From NCBI GenBank assembly GCA_002394025.1, contig DGSV01000069.1, positions 1 through 25,495 of the forward strand: DNA of 25,495 bases. The letters are read 5' to 3'. Position 1 is the first letter of the stretch, and the number at the start of each line of letters is the position of its first letter. Origin of the DNA: Bacteroidales bacterium UBA4353. GTDB taxonomy: Bacteria > Bacteroidota > Bacteroidia > Bacteroidales > Paludibacteraceae. Below the pieces are notes generated by a model that worked only from the letters and a program-made list of their open reading frames with translations, had not been told where the DNA came from and did no database searches. Positions 16,711 to 24,332 of this stretch are shown in pieces. The translations under genes and the position numbers were made by a program.

Positions 16711-16833
16711 AAACATGCAACTATTTTTTGTCCACTAATTAAACGAATTACACTAATAATAAATTACTCAATTACAAAATCAATAATTAAATAGTAAATA
16801 GTCAAATAGTAAATGGCTGTTAATACTTAAATA

Positions 16834-17400
16834 TCAAAAGATGACGATGCCGGCTATTGCGGCGATGACGATGAGCAGTATGGGGTGTACCTTGCGCAGC
16901 GAGGCGATGAGAGCGCAGCCGAACAGAGCTATGCTAACCCCAAAACGATACGTGTCATCGGGTGTGGAGAAATTCTCGCTATTCATGAGCAGTAATGCCG
17001 CCGAGGCTATCAAACCGACAACGACAGGGCGCAACACCGTGAAGGAAGACGTCATGTAGCGATTATCAGACAATCGTGTATATAGTTTGCAGAAAATAAG
17101 CATGATAATAAATGACGGCAATATCAGCGCTAAGGTAGCCGTTATGCTGCCCAATACCGCCATACCATGACCATAACCGGCATTGAGAGCAGCGCTGTAG
17201 CCGCAATATGTCGCGGAATTGATACCAATCGGACCCGGAGTCATCTGGCTGATAGCTACGATATCTGTGAACGTGGTCACGTCTATCCAAGCGTGTTTGA
17301 CTACAACCTCGTTCTGTATCATACTGAGCATAGCATATCCGCCGCCGAATCCGAAAAGACCTATGGTGAAAAACGATATGAATAACTGAAGATAAAGCAC
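16834..17400 (-). CDS. chrA: Chromate transporter family (ChrA) half-size protein
   Basis: 188 aa with about six hydrophobic segments. It carries the family signature: FGFGGGYAML near residue 16, then ISQMTPGPIGINSATYCGY around residue 50-68, which includes the TPGP motif. Half-size CHR proteins of about 190 aa usually come as adjacent pairs that work together as an antiporter; here no partner lies on either side. The start is a GTG at 17400, with no nearby in-frame ATG before the conserved region. The -7 box ends only 5 nt upstream, so the message is probably leaderless. The true substrate in such genomes is uncertain; the name reflects the family. Confidence 0.88.
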   Translation of the reverse strand: MLYLQLFISFFTIGLFGFGGGYAMLSMIQNEVVVKHAWIDVTTFTDIVAISQMTPGPIGINSATYCGYSAALNAGYGHGMAVLGSITATLALILPSFIIMLIFCKLYTRLSDNRYMTSSFTVLRPVVVGLIASAALLLMNSENFSTPDDTYRFGVSIALFGCALIASLRKVHPILLIVIAAIAGIVIF

Positions 17401-17405
17401 AAGTG

Positions 17406-17433
17406 CAAAATTACGAAAAAAATCGTAACTTTG
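17406..17433. promoter_or_regulatory. Back-to-back divergent promoter
   Basis: TAATTTTG on the minus strand (17413-17406) and TAACTTTG on the plus strand (17426-17433) sit 12 bp apart. They are joined by a perfect inverted repeat, TTACGA AAAAAA TCGTAA (17411-17428). Both boxes end within 5 nt of a start codon, implying leaderless transcripts and mutually exclusive polymerase binding. Confidence 0.6.
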
Positions 17434-17437
17434 CGTT

Positions 17438-18073
17438 ATGCATGTTACTTTGGTAGATATCTGCTGGACGCTTTATAGTTCCAATACAACATACGATTTT
17501 TGTCGCTACGTTGCCGGCGAGGATATGGTGTGTGCGCCAATGTCGCGTTGGCTGCGGCGAATCAATGTCTTCATATATCGACTTACGGGGATTGATATGT
17601 ATAAGTCGAGCCTTGTGAATAGCCTGAAAGGCATGTCGCGGCAGACGCTTGAGGTCAAAGCACAAACTTTTGTCGATGAATTCCTTGAACAGCGACGAAT
17701 AGCGCCGGTATGGAATATCATGCCGAGAAGCAATGTCGTGTTGCTGTCAGCTACCCTGGACATCGTGGCGGAACAGGTGGCGAAACATATCGGGGCATTG
17801 AGGTTTTGCGCTACGCAACTCAATTTCGACAATGAAGGATTATGCCAAGGAACAATAAGCAACGACCTGCAGCAGCGTAAACACCTCGCTGTGGATTATG
17901 ACGACTACGATATTTTCACTGATAACCACAGCGATATAGCGCTCATCAGCCGGGCACGACATGCCACAATCGTAGTGTACGGCAATCACGACAGATGGAG
18001 CAGAACGCTGAAAAAACACCATGTGGATGTCAGCAAAGTAACCTTTATATATGCCTCAACACCACGATATTAG
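17438..18073 (+). CDS. HAD-IB-like phosphatase with Cys in motif I
   Basis: 211 aa. The HAD motifs appear in order: motif I VDICWTLYSSNTT (nucleophile Asp7), motif II LLSATLD (Ser104), a motif III lysine (Lys148 in RKHL) and motif IV FTDNHSD (Asp162, Asp166). The second motif I Asp, normally the acid/base two residues after the nucleophile, is Cys9, so it may be an altered or specialised phosphatase. A helical cap lies at residues ~20-90. It overlaps the next gene, a UbiA-like membrane protein, by 23 nt; HAD and UbiA domains are known as fusions or neighbours in polyprenyl-phosphate pathways, so I infer dephosphorylation of a lipid-linked product. The ATG is 4 nt after the -7 box, so the message is probably leaderless. 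Confidence 0.8.
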   Translation: MHVTLVDICWTLYSSNTTYDFCRYVAGEDMVCAPMSRWLRRINVFIYRLTGIDMYKSSLVNSLKGMSRQTLEVKAQTFVDEFLEQRRIAPVWNIMPRSNVVLLSATLDIVAEQVAKHIGALRFCATQLNFDNEGLCQGTISNDLQQRKHLAVDYDDYDIFTDNHSDIALISRARHATIVVYGNHDRWSRTLKKHHVDVSKVTFIYASTPRY

Positions 18074-18917
18074 AGAACGTTATGCCTCGGACGGGATTGA
18101 AAACGGCGTGTTTTACGTGCCGTTGGCTTATCTCTATCGAGTCAGGCTCGGCACTGTGGGCAAAATGCTCTCATGGCTATTTATTTATCTCATGCCCTGT
18201 GTGTTTTACGCATGGTGCGCGGCAGGAACGGAAGTCGAGTGGTGGCGCTTCACGGCGCAGATGTTATTAGTATTCATGGCCGTGATAACGGTGTATGAAC
18301 TGGGATATATTTTTAACGACACTTATGCCACACGCCGCGAAGCACAACCGGCGATACGACTCTATCAGCATAACTTCGACCACTTCTACTCACATGTACC
18401 ACATATTGTTGCCACACGCCTTGTATGCGCCGCGACATTCATGGCCCTGCTGTATATTTGCTGCGATGCGACACAGACATATTGGCTCGCGGCAAGCGCG
18501 GTGGCATTAATCATACCACTATTCGCTGTCTATAACCTCTGGAGAACGAAGTGGAACGTAATGCTATACCCCGTGCTGCTTTTTTCGCGATATATTCCCT
18601 ATCTGTTGCTATATGATGCCTCATGGCAGTATGTAGCGCTGTTGTTTTTCAGCGTTCCGGGATTGAGCATGTTGGAGCGCTATTCCATGCCGAGGCACAG
18701 GTTTGTGATGATGCGGTGGCTAATACCTGATGAACAATCGAAAACACGTTTCAGGGTAATCTATTACACCTTAGCGCTCATGGCACTCATGATATTGCAC
18801 GTCGTACGGGGATTGCCCCTAATCCTTGCAGCGCCATATTGCGTACTGTGGGCTTACCGCATAGCGATAATGCTCTATGTCAGGCATCACACACCACGCA
18901 ACTACCTCAATGGCTAA
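18051..18917 (+). CDS. UbiA-like prenyltransferase-family membrane protein
   Basis: 288 aa with about seven to eight membrane segments from residue 38 onward. YELGYIFNDTYATRRE (82-97) falls where UbiA enzymes have the first NDxxD prenyl-diphosphate motif; the Asn-Asp pair (89-90) is kept, but the following Asp is not. A second DxxxD motif is not obvious. UbiA enzymes attach prenyl groups or form lipid-linked phosphoribose; this may be a divergent member. The first ~35 residues are soluble and include a VPLAYLYRVR patch. It starts inside the 3' end of the HAD gene, and its TAA overlaps the next gene's ATG by one base, so the three genes form one operon. Confidence 0.6.
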   Translation: MPQHHDIRERYASDGIENGVFYVPLAYLYRVRLGTVGKMLSWLFIYLMPCVFYAWCAAGTEVEWWRFTAQMLLVFMAVITVYELGYIFNDTYATRREAQPAIRLYQHNFDHFYSHVPHIVATRLVCAATFMALLYICCDATQTYWLAASAVALIIPLFAVYNLWRTKWNVMLYPVLLFSRYIPYLLLYDASWQYVALLFFSVPGLSMLERYSMPRHRFVMMRWLIPDEQSKTRFRVIYYTLALMALMILHVVRGLPLILAAPYCVLWAYRIAIMLYVRHHTPRNYLNG

Positions 18918-19501
18918 TGATTATGAATGACAAGTCTGATAATATGAGGTTTGTCATAACCTACCGTCGTACGAGTCGTTTGTCGTTGCGCATAGGTCGT
19001 GGCGGCGAATTACGCGTCTCGGCACCGATAGGATTTCCGAAACAGCGAATACTGAAATTCATCGACGAAAAGCGGGCATGGATAGAAGATGCTCAGGCAC
19101 GGGTCAGAGTGCGTGCCGAACACCGTGACAACTTCTATGACCGCTTGCCGCTGACCAACAAACAACAAGTACGAGCGGTTGCCGAAAAACTATGCGGAAT
19201 AGTGGAACCCATGTTTGCCAAACATGGCGCGAATATGGGAGTGAAGCCTAAACTTATCAAATTCAACACCGCGAAAACACGATGGGGTAGTTGCAACAAA
19301 GTTAACGGACATATCAACCTGAGCCTCTATCTGCTACTCTTGCCCGAGTGGTGCATAGAGCACGTGGTGGTGCATGAGTTAGCGCACCTGATAGAGGCTA
19401 ACCACGGACCTGAATTTCATAGCATAGTGGAAACACATTTTCCGAGGTGGCGCGAGGCGAAAGCCATGACGCGGCAAATATTGCGAGGTCTTGCTAATTA
19501 A
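18917..19501 (+). CDS. YgjP/SprT-like zinc metallopeptidase (DUF45)
   Basis: 194 aa. The C-terminal half has TRWGSCNKVNGHINLS (121-136) and the zinc site HELAH (153-157) with a third His at 163 in NHGPEFH, the hallmark of the YgjP/DUF45 family. The N-terminal part, YRRTSRLSLRIGRGGELRVSAP, matches the family's KRRKTISLxV-type beta region. Soluble, cytosolic; the biological target of these predicted proteases is not settled. I start at ATG 18917 in a TAATG junction with the UbiA-like gene; a second ATG two codons on is possible. The longer upstream frame lies inside the UbiA-like gene. Confidence 0.88.
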   Translation: MIMNDKSDNMRFVITYRRTSRLSLRIGRGGELRVSAPIGFPKQRILKFIDEKRAWIEDAQARVRVRAEHRDNFYDRLPLTNKQQVRAVAEKLCGIVEPMFAKHGANMGVKPKLIKFNTAKTRWGSCNKVNGHINLSLYLLLLPEWCIEHVVVHELAHLIEANHGPEFHSIVETHFPRWREAKAMTRQILRGLAN

Positions 19502-19520
19502 CGGATTTTTCGTAACTTTG
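19491..19520 (+). promoter_or_regulatory. Promoter for outer-membrane beta-barrel gene
   Basis: TTG (19491-19493), a 19-bp spacer and TAACTTTG (19513-19520). The -33 element lies inside the end of the metallopeptidase gene. Leader of about 20 nt before ATG 19548. Confidence 0.7.
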
Positions 19521-19547
19521 CAGCGTAATTATTATTCCTGACGCCCT

Positions 19548-21992
19548 ATGCGCCGAACACTCATCATCATTATGCTTTTTGCCATCCTGACGCTGCATGC
19601 ACAACATGCCGTGCGTGGCATGATTTATGACAATACCACGCGTCAACCTCTCGATTTCGTTAATGTAGAAATCGTGCAGGGCGACAAAGTTATCGACGGC
19701 GCCACAACGGATAGTAAAGGAGCCTATAGCATCAATATTAAGCAGCCCGGCAACTACATTGTACGGGCTAATTTCATAGGCTATAAAGAAGTCACGAAAA
19801 ACATCACCGTCAAGGGAGAGGTCACCAGCGTCGGAAAACTCTACATAGAAGAAGATAGTCAGCAACTTGGCGAAGTGGAGGTCGTAGGGCAGGGTAGCAC
19901 CATGCGATTCGAACTTGACAAGAAAGTGTTCACCGTGGACCAGAACCTTGCCGCCGCGGGAGGCAGCGCAACAGAAGCTCTTGAGAATATACCATCGGTG
20001 GATGTGGACCATGAGGGTAATATATCGCTGCGAAACTCTGAAAGCGTGGAGATATGGATTAATGGAAAACCACAAGGACTCACAGAGGAAAACAGAGCTC
20101 AGATTTTGCAGCAACTGCCTGCCGAAAGTATCAAGGAAATAGAACTAATCACCAATCCGTCAGCAAAATATAACCCCGAAGGCACTGCCGGCATTATTAA
20201 TATCGTGCTCAAGAAAGACGGTCGTGCCGGTTACTATGGCAGCCTTGCCGCAGGTATCAGCTATCCCGAAGGAGCCGCGGCACCGGGATGGAATGTCAAC
20301 GGAGCCATAAACTTCACCAAAGGCATTGTGGATGCCTATTTCAATATCGGATATCGGCAGTTCCGCATGGCAAACCGCATGAACTCTGACCGCTATAACT
20401 ACCGCGAGCAGGATACCCTATGGCTCGGACAAAACGGTAAAGGAGACCGCAAATCTGGCGGACTATTCCTCCGTGGGGGTGTCAATCTGCGACTCGGCGA
20501 GCGCAGTACGTTGGGCATAGGAGCATTCGGAGTCGTGGCGGACCGCAGCATAGGAACGTCAACAAACCACTATACGCAAAAAATCATGGGTGAAGAAGAA
20601 CCTTTGCTGCAATATGACCGAGAGGAAACGCAAAAGGGCAAAAGACCTAATTACAGCGTCAATATCGACTATGCACTGCGTATCGACCGCCGGCAAGACC
20701 TGCAACTCTCGGCGTCGTATCGAAACCATAGCAGTGATGAGGATAAGGAATATCGCCAGACATACCTGATAGGGAATTTCGATGACGAATACGAACTACA
20801 GAACCAGTTCCGCAAAAACGGCAAATGGGAATTCAAAGCCGATTACACATTCAAGATAACTCAGAACCGTCGCCTCGAAGCAGGGTGGAATACCACCTTG
20901 CAGGACCAAAGAAGTGGTGCCGATGCCAAAGACGACGCAGGCAATGAACTTCCCTATTTCTATAACCGCTTCGATTACAAAGAACAAATTCATGCTCTCT
21001 ACGTGACTTACGGCGACCGCTTCTGGGACCGCTTGAGCCTGCAGGTGGGATTCCGTGGAGAATATATGCGCCGTGATACTAAATCCGACGGCACGGCAAA
21101 TCCCACGAAATACTATTGGCAGTGGTTCCCGAGCGCATACCTGAGCTACTCATTCCCACAAGGACATGAATTGCAAGCCAACTATACGCGACGTATCGAC
21201 AGACCCCGCGGACGGCAGATAGACCCCTACAAAAATCTCGCAGACCCCGAAAATGTAACTTTCGGTAATGCCGACCTTATGCCGCAATATACTTCGTCAG
21301 TAGAACTCAACTACCTCAAAACATGGGAGAAACACACACTATCGGCGGGCTTCTTCTATAAATATACCGATGACTGCATACAGCAAATACGCTACTACAA
21401 CGACGAGTTGAACCGCATGGAAGCCACCTATTCCAACATGGGCAAGAAACAGGACGCCGGCATCGAAGTGGTCTGGAAAGGACGTTTCAGCACTTGGCTT
21501 CAAATAACGCTCTCCGCCAACGGATATTGGCAACGACTCCATGCCGGAGACTTCACTTTCGACGACAAATATCCTATTCATATCAAAGGACAGCAAACAT
21601 GGGCGGGAAGCGCAAAACTCAATGCCAACTTCATGTTTACCAAAACATTCACAGGACAACTAACTGCACGCTACGACAGTCCGACACTTGTGGCGCAGGG
21701 TAAACGGGCTCAACGCTATGCCATCGACTTAGGACTACGCAAAACATTTCTCAATAGGCAATTGGCTTTGGCGTTCAACGTCCGTGACCTGCTTGACAGT
21801 CGCAACCGTATTCAGGAAAAATGGGGCGAAAACTTCTATCAGAAAACAGACCGCAGATGGAGAGGACGATCTTATAACATGACATTGACGTGGAGCTTCG
21901 GAAACATGAAGTCGAAAAGTAAAAAAGATAACGACTCCGGCAACCGCGGTCAAGACGATGAAGGCGGTGCCATGGATGACTTTGAAGAATAA
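19548..21992 (+). CDS. Outer-membrane beta-barrel protein, TonB-receptor-like
   Basis: 814 aa. Signal peptide MRRTLIIIMLFAILTLHAQ (cleaved after about 19). Residues ~21-105 form a carboxypeptidase regulatory-like domain (GMIYDNTTRQPLDFVNVEI, then TDSKGAYSI). A plug-like domain follows at ~115-225 (GGSATEALENIPSVDVD, IEIELITNPSAKYNPEGTAG-type motif with GIINIVLKK). The rest alternates aromatic and polar residues, typical of the OMP_b-brl_3 barrel. No clear TonB box is seen. Such proteins are common in Bacteroidota; the substrate is not known, and without a SusD-like neighbour a role in polysaccharide import is not supported. The C-terminus carries a Lys/Ser stretch then an acidic tail ending in DDFEE, outside the barrel. 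Confidence 0.9.
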   Translation: MRRTLIIIMLFAILTLHAQHAVRGMIYDNTTRQPLDFVNVEIVQGDKVIDGATTDSKGAYSINIKQPGNYIVRANFIGYKEVTKNITVKGEVTSVGKLYIEEDSQQLGEVEVVGQGSTMRFELDKKVFTVDQNLAAAGGSATEALENIPSVDVDHEGNISLRNSESVEIWINGKPQGLTEENRAQILQQLPAESIKEIELITNPSAKYNPEGTAGIINIVLKKDGRAGYYGSLAAGISYPEGAAAPGWNVNGAINFTKGIVDAYFNIGYRQFRMANRMNSDRYNYREQDTLWLGQNGKGDRKSGGLFLRGGVNLRLGERSTLGIGAFGVVADRSIGTSTNHYTQKIMGEEEPLLQYDREETQKGKRPNYSVNIDYALRIDRRQDLQLSASYRNHSSDEDKEYRQTYLIGNFDDEYELQNQFRKNGKWEFKADYTFKITQNRRLEAGWNTTLQDQRSGADAKDDAGNELPYFYNRFDYKEQIHALYVTYGDRFWDRLSLQVGFRGEYMRRDTKSDGTANPTKYYWQWFPSAYLSYSFPQGHELQANYTRRIDRPRGRQIDPYKNLADPENVTFGNADLMPQYTSSVELNYLKTWEKHTLSAGFFYKYTDDCIQQIRYYNDELNRMEATYSNMGKKQDAGIEVVWKGRFSTWLQITLSANGYWQRLHAGDFTFDDKYPIHIKGQQTWAGSAKLNANFMFTKTFTGQLTARYDSPTLVAQGKRAQRYAIDLGLRKTFLNRQLALAFNVRDLLDSRNRIQEKWGENFYQKTDRRWRGRSYNMTLTWSFGNMKSKSKKDNDSGNRGQDDEGGAMDDFEE

Positions 21993-22003
21993 GTAAAAAA
22001 CTG

Positions 22004-22090
22004 CTAGAATACCTAGAAAACTGCTAGAATACCTAGAAAACCTAGAAAACCTAGAAAATCTAGAATATCTAGAAAATCTAGAATTCCTAG
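22004..22090. repeat. CTAG 9-bp tandem repeat, copy 4
   Basis: CTAG occurs at 22004, 22013, 22024, 22033, 22042, 22051, 22060, 22069, 22078 and 22087: ten cores, nine bases apart with one 11-bp step. The unit is about CTAGAAAAC/T. It begins 12 nt after the barrel gene stop and fills the gap before aroQ. Repetitive minus-strand frames here are artefacts of the array. Confidence 0.93.
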
Positions 22091-22120
22091 CCCCCCTAAC
22101 CTTGTTAGAAACAGACAAAC

Positions 22121-22555
22121 ATGAACATAGTAATCATCAACGGCCCTAATCTCAACCTGCTTGGCAAACGTAAGCCGGAAATATATGGCACAACGTCTTT
22201 CGACGACTTTCTGCCATCGCTGTATGCCGAGTTCGCGGGACACGATATCATAGCCTTGCAGAGCAATCATGAGGGGCAAATTATTGACTGGCTGCACCAA
22301 TATGGTTTCGGAAGGGAGACGGGTATAGTGCTCAACGCTGCGGGATATACTCACACATCGGTATCTATCCGTGATGCCGTGGAGGCTGTCAATGCCCCTG
22401 TTGTTGAAGTGCATATCAGTGATATCACGCGCCGCGAGCCGTTTCGCCACACCTCATTGCTCACCGATGTATGCCGTCATAGCATCATAGGTCACGGACT
22501 TGACGGATATCGCGAAGCTGTCAGGTGGCTTGTGGATGATTGTTATGAACAATGA
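22121..22555 (+). CDS. aroQ: 3-dehydroquinate dehydratase, type II
   Basis: 144 aa, the usual size for this dodecameric enzyme, which converts 3-dehydroquinate to 3-dehydroshikimate in the shikimate pathway. The family motifs are intact: NGPNLNLLG (7-15) with Arg17 and catalytic Tyr22 (EIYG), QSNHEG (47-52), NAAGYTHTSVSIRDA (72-86, with Asn72 and His78), and VHISDITRREPFRHTS with His98 and Arg109. Cytosolic. It stands in the same direction as the barrel gene upstream, but the 128-nt gap is occupied mostly by the CTAG repeat array. No promoter box was recognised. Confidence 0.97.
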   Translation: MNIVIINGPNLNLLGKRKPEIYGTTSFDDFLPSLYAEFAGHDIIALQSNHEGQIIDWLHQYGFGRETGIVLNAAGYTHTSVSIRDAVEAVNAPVVEVHISDITRREPFRHTSLLTDVCRHSIIGHGLDGYREAVRWLVDDCYEQ

Positions 22556-22633
22556 TTATTAGTAGTGAGTGTTTGCTACCTTAACAGGACTTGGCAAAGT
22601 GTTAAGAAGATTTGTGATTAAAACGTTTTGTGG

Positions 22634-23302
22634 ATGATTGACTTGTTATATTATGATATTGGAACAGATGTTGAGGCTTTTTCTACAAAAAAAGGCTCTG
22701 ACCTGCCATATAACGTTTTACAACCTCATCAAGTACATGGAGATAGTGTGGCAATTATTGATGACAGACAATTAACAAGAGAAAATCTCAGGGGAATAGA
22801 TGCTTTGGTAACAAATCTTGATGATTTTCCAATAGGAGTGCGGTCTGCTGATTGCGTGCCAATCCTTTTGTATGATCCGGTCAATAGTGTCATAGCGGCT
22901 ATTCACAGCGGATGGCGTGGTACTGTTAAGCGTATTTCACAAAAAACAATAGATGTATTAGTAGATAATTTCAAAACAAATCCGGAAGATTTACGGGCGG
23001 TAATTGGTCCAAGCATTGGTCCGGAATCATTTGAGGTAAGAGTAGATGTTGTCAATTCCTTTTGTGAAGCAGGCTTTAACATGGCTGAAATCTGTAAACA
23101 AAAGAATGAAGACAAATACCTGATTGATTTATGGAAGGCGAACATATTTCTTTTGAGGGAAAAGCGTGTACAATTGCAAAATATCATGTTGACAGGAATA
23201 TGTTCTTTTATCAATCATGAAGAGTTTTATTCTGCCAGATATGAAAGTGACAACAAATGCGGAAGAACTATAAACGCAATAAAGATTAATAGAAAAAAAT
23301 GA
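22634..23302 (+). CDS. PgeF/YfiH-like laccase-domain protein, short form
   Basis: 222 aa from ATG 22634 (a TTG two codons upstream is the alternative). The family's metal-site residues are present: PHQVHG (His35), RSADCVP (Cys74) and AAIHSGWRGT (His91), plus GPSIGPESFEV and a C-terminal FYSARYESDNKCGRTINAI. Members are purine nucleoside phosphorylases or peptidoglycan editing factors of about 240-270 aa. Here the segment between FSTKKG and PHQVHG is only about ten residues, so the N-terminal region is shortened by roughly 40 residues; this may be a subfamily feature. The coding sequence is more AT-rich than aroQ upstream. Cytosolic. Confidence 0.85.
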   Translation: MIDLLYYDIGTDVEAFSTKKGSDLPYNVLQPHQVHGDSVAIIDDRQLTRENLRGIDALVTNLDDFPIGVRSADCVPILLYDPVNSVIAAIHSGWRGTVKRISQKTIDVLVDNFKTNPEDLRAVIGPSIGPESFEVRVDVVNSFCEAGFNMAEICKQKNEDKYLIDLWKANIFLLREKRVQLQNIMLTGICSFINHEEFYSARYESDNKCGRTINAIKINRKK

Positions 23303-23520
23303 CAGCGCCAAGCCGCTCTATGAATTTGGAAGGTCGCGGTAAAAGCTTTATTCCAAGTTATGTGTGAGTGGGGCTGAAATTAAAAGAATGTGCCTGAACA
23401 GACATTAATGCTGTATTTTGTTCTGATGAAAGGAAAGGTATTAGCTATATAGACAGCCTAAAGGTTATAGCAAATAGAATATACGCAAAATCGCCCAAGA
23501 CGTGGTAAAGTCATAAGAAT
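23303..23520. other. Intergenic stretch with possible decayed coding remnant
   Basis: No intact gene is present. On the plus strand short open pieces in different frames read protein-like: LYSKLCVSGAEIKRMCLN (about 23350-23400), then TDINAVFCSDERKG and ISYIDSLKVIANRIYAK up to a TAA near 23508. A single frameshift would join them, so this may be the tail of a dead gene. No family recognised, and chance is not excluded. Confidence 0.2.
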
Positions 23521-23562
23521 ATCAGAAGGATGCGCCCCGGCGCACCCTTCTGATGTTCTATA
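23521..23562. terminator. Bidirectional terminator between convergent genes
   Basis: ATCAGAAGG (23521-23529) pairs with CCTTCTGAT (23546-23554), and TGCG (23531-23534) with CGCA (23541-23544), with one A-C mismatch between. Short T-rich tails flank each side (GTTCTAT on plus, ATTCTTAT on minus). It sits between the PgeF-like and VWA genes. Confidence 0.65.
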
Positions 23563-23574
23563 GGTAACAGTCTG

Positions 23575-24282
23575 TTATGCGTTGTTCTCGTCGTCTTCGT
23601 CGTAGAAGTTCTCGCCCAGTTGGCTGAACGCCGCTTCCCGTTCTACCGCAGACCCCATAGGACTGCCGCCGACGGCCTCTAAGCGGTCGAAGAAACGAGC
23701 TTTGGCGCGGGCCTCACGGGCAAAAGTGCGGCGAGTGTCTTCTTCGTTCTTGCTGAAATGAATGATATTGGTGATGTTTAGCGTAGCTGCTACCGACTCT
23801 ACGTCATGATCAGTGCCTATATAGTTAAATACCCAGCCTTTGGTTTTGAGTTCACTAACGAGGTCGTGAATCATCTTGCCGCTGTACTCTTTTGAGGCAT
23901 TTTCCAAACCATCGGTAACAACGGTGACAAGCACGGTATGGTCCGTGTCGTCTTCTTTTTCAATCTTTCCGCGGAGTTTGTTGACGCTCTTGCCCATAGC
24001 GTCATAGAGCGGAGTAGAGCAGCAAGGAATATACTGTTTTTCAGTGAGGTCCTTGACATCTTCAATCGGCGTGTGGTCATAGATGTACGTAAGCTCGCAA
24101 GCGCAAAAAAGCACAAGAGTAACGTATTGTTTCTGGCTGTCGGCATATTTTTTGGCGGCGGAACGTATTCCTCCCAAAGTTTCGTTCACGCCCGTCAACG
24201 CAGCGTGATGAATGCTGCTCATGGAACCTGATTTGTCGAGAATGATTAGATTGTCAACAGAAATGATGCGTTTTTCTTCCAT
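23575..24282 (-). CDS. VWA-domain protein
   Basis: 235 aa, soluble, no signal peptide. The von Willebrand A domain occupies residues ~8-190 with a complete MIDAS metal site: DKSGS (16-20), Thr90 (CSTPLYDAM) and Asp124 (VTDGLEN). The arrangement resembles the cytosolic VWA proteins of TerY/tellurite-resistance type, but no ter genes, MoxR ATPase or PP2C phosphatase lies nearby. The last ~45 residues are charged (FAREARAKARFFDRL, then a Glu/Asp-rich end, YDEDDENN). It probably binds a protein partner through Mg2+. It is single and divergent from the GT2 gene at 24333, with 50 nt between start codons. Confidence 0.88.
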   Translation of the reverse strand: MEEKRIISVDNLIILDKSGSMSSIHHAALTGVNETLGGIRSAAKKYADSQKQYVTLVLFCACELTYIYDHTPIEDVKDLTEKQYIPCCSTPLYDAMGKSVNKLRGKIEKEDDTDHTVLVTVVTDGLENASKEYSGKMIHDLVSELKTKGWVFNYIGTDHDVESVAATLNITNIIHFSKNEEDTRRTFAREARAKARFFDRLEAVGGSPMGSAVEREAAFSQLGENFYDEDDENNA

Positions 24283-24293
24283 AATGATAAAGG

Positions 24294-24325
24294 TTTTGAG
24301 TGTTAGATAATTTTTACTAATTTTG
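24294..24325 (+). promoter_or_regulatory. Promoter for membrane GT2 gene
   Basis: TTTTG (24294-24298), a 19-bp spacer and TAATTTTG (24318-24325). The box ends 7 nt before ATG 24333, so the transcript likely starts at or next to the start codon. Confidence 0.7.
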
Positions 24326-24332
24326 TTGTGCC

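Noticed and set aside
16319..16833. Possible CRISPR array in the repeat block
   Set aside because: Units are directly adjacent tandem repeats without unique spacers of constant length, and no cas genes are nearby.
21735..22450. Minus-strand frames with FSR/YSR or LDFLGFLG repeats
   Set aside because: The repeats are translations of the CTAG 9-bp array, and the rest is antisense to the barrel gene or aroQ.
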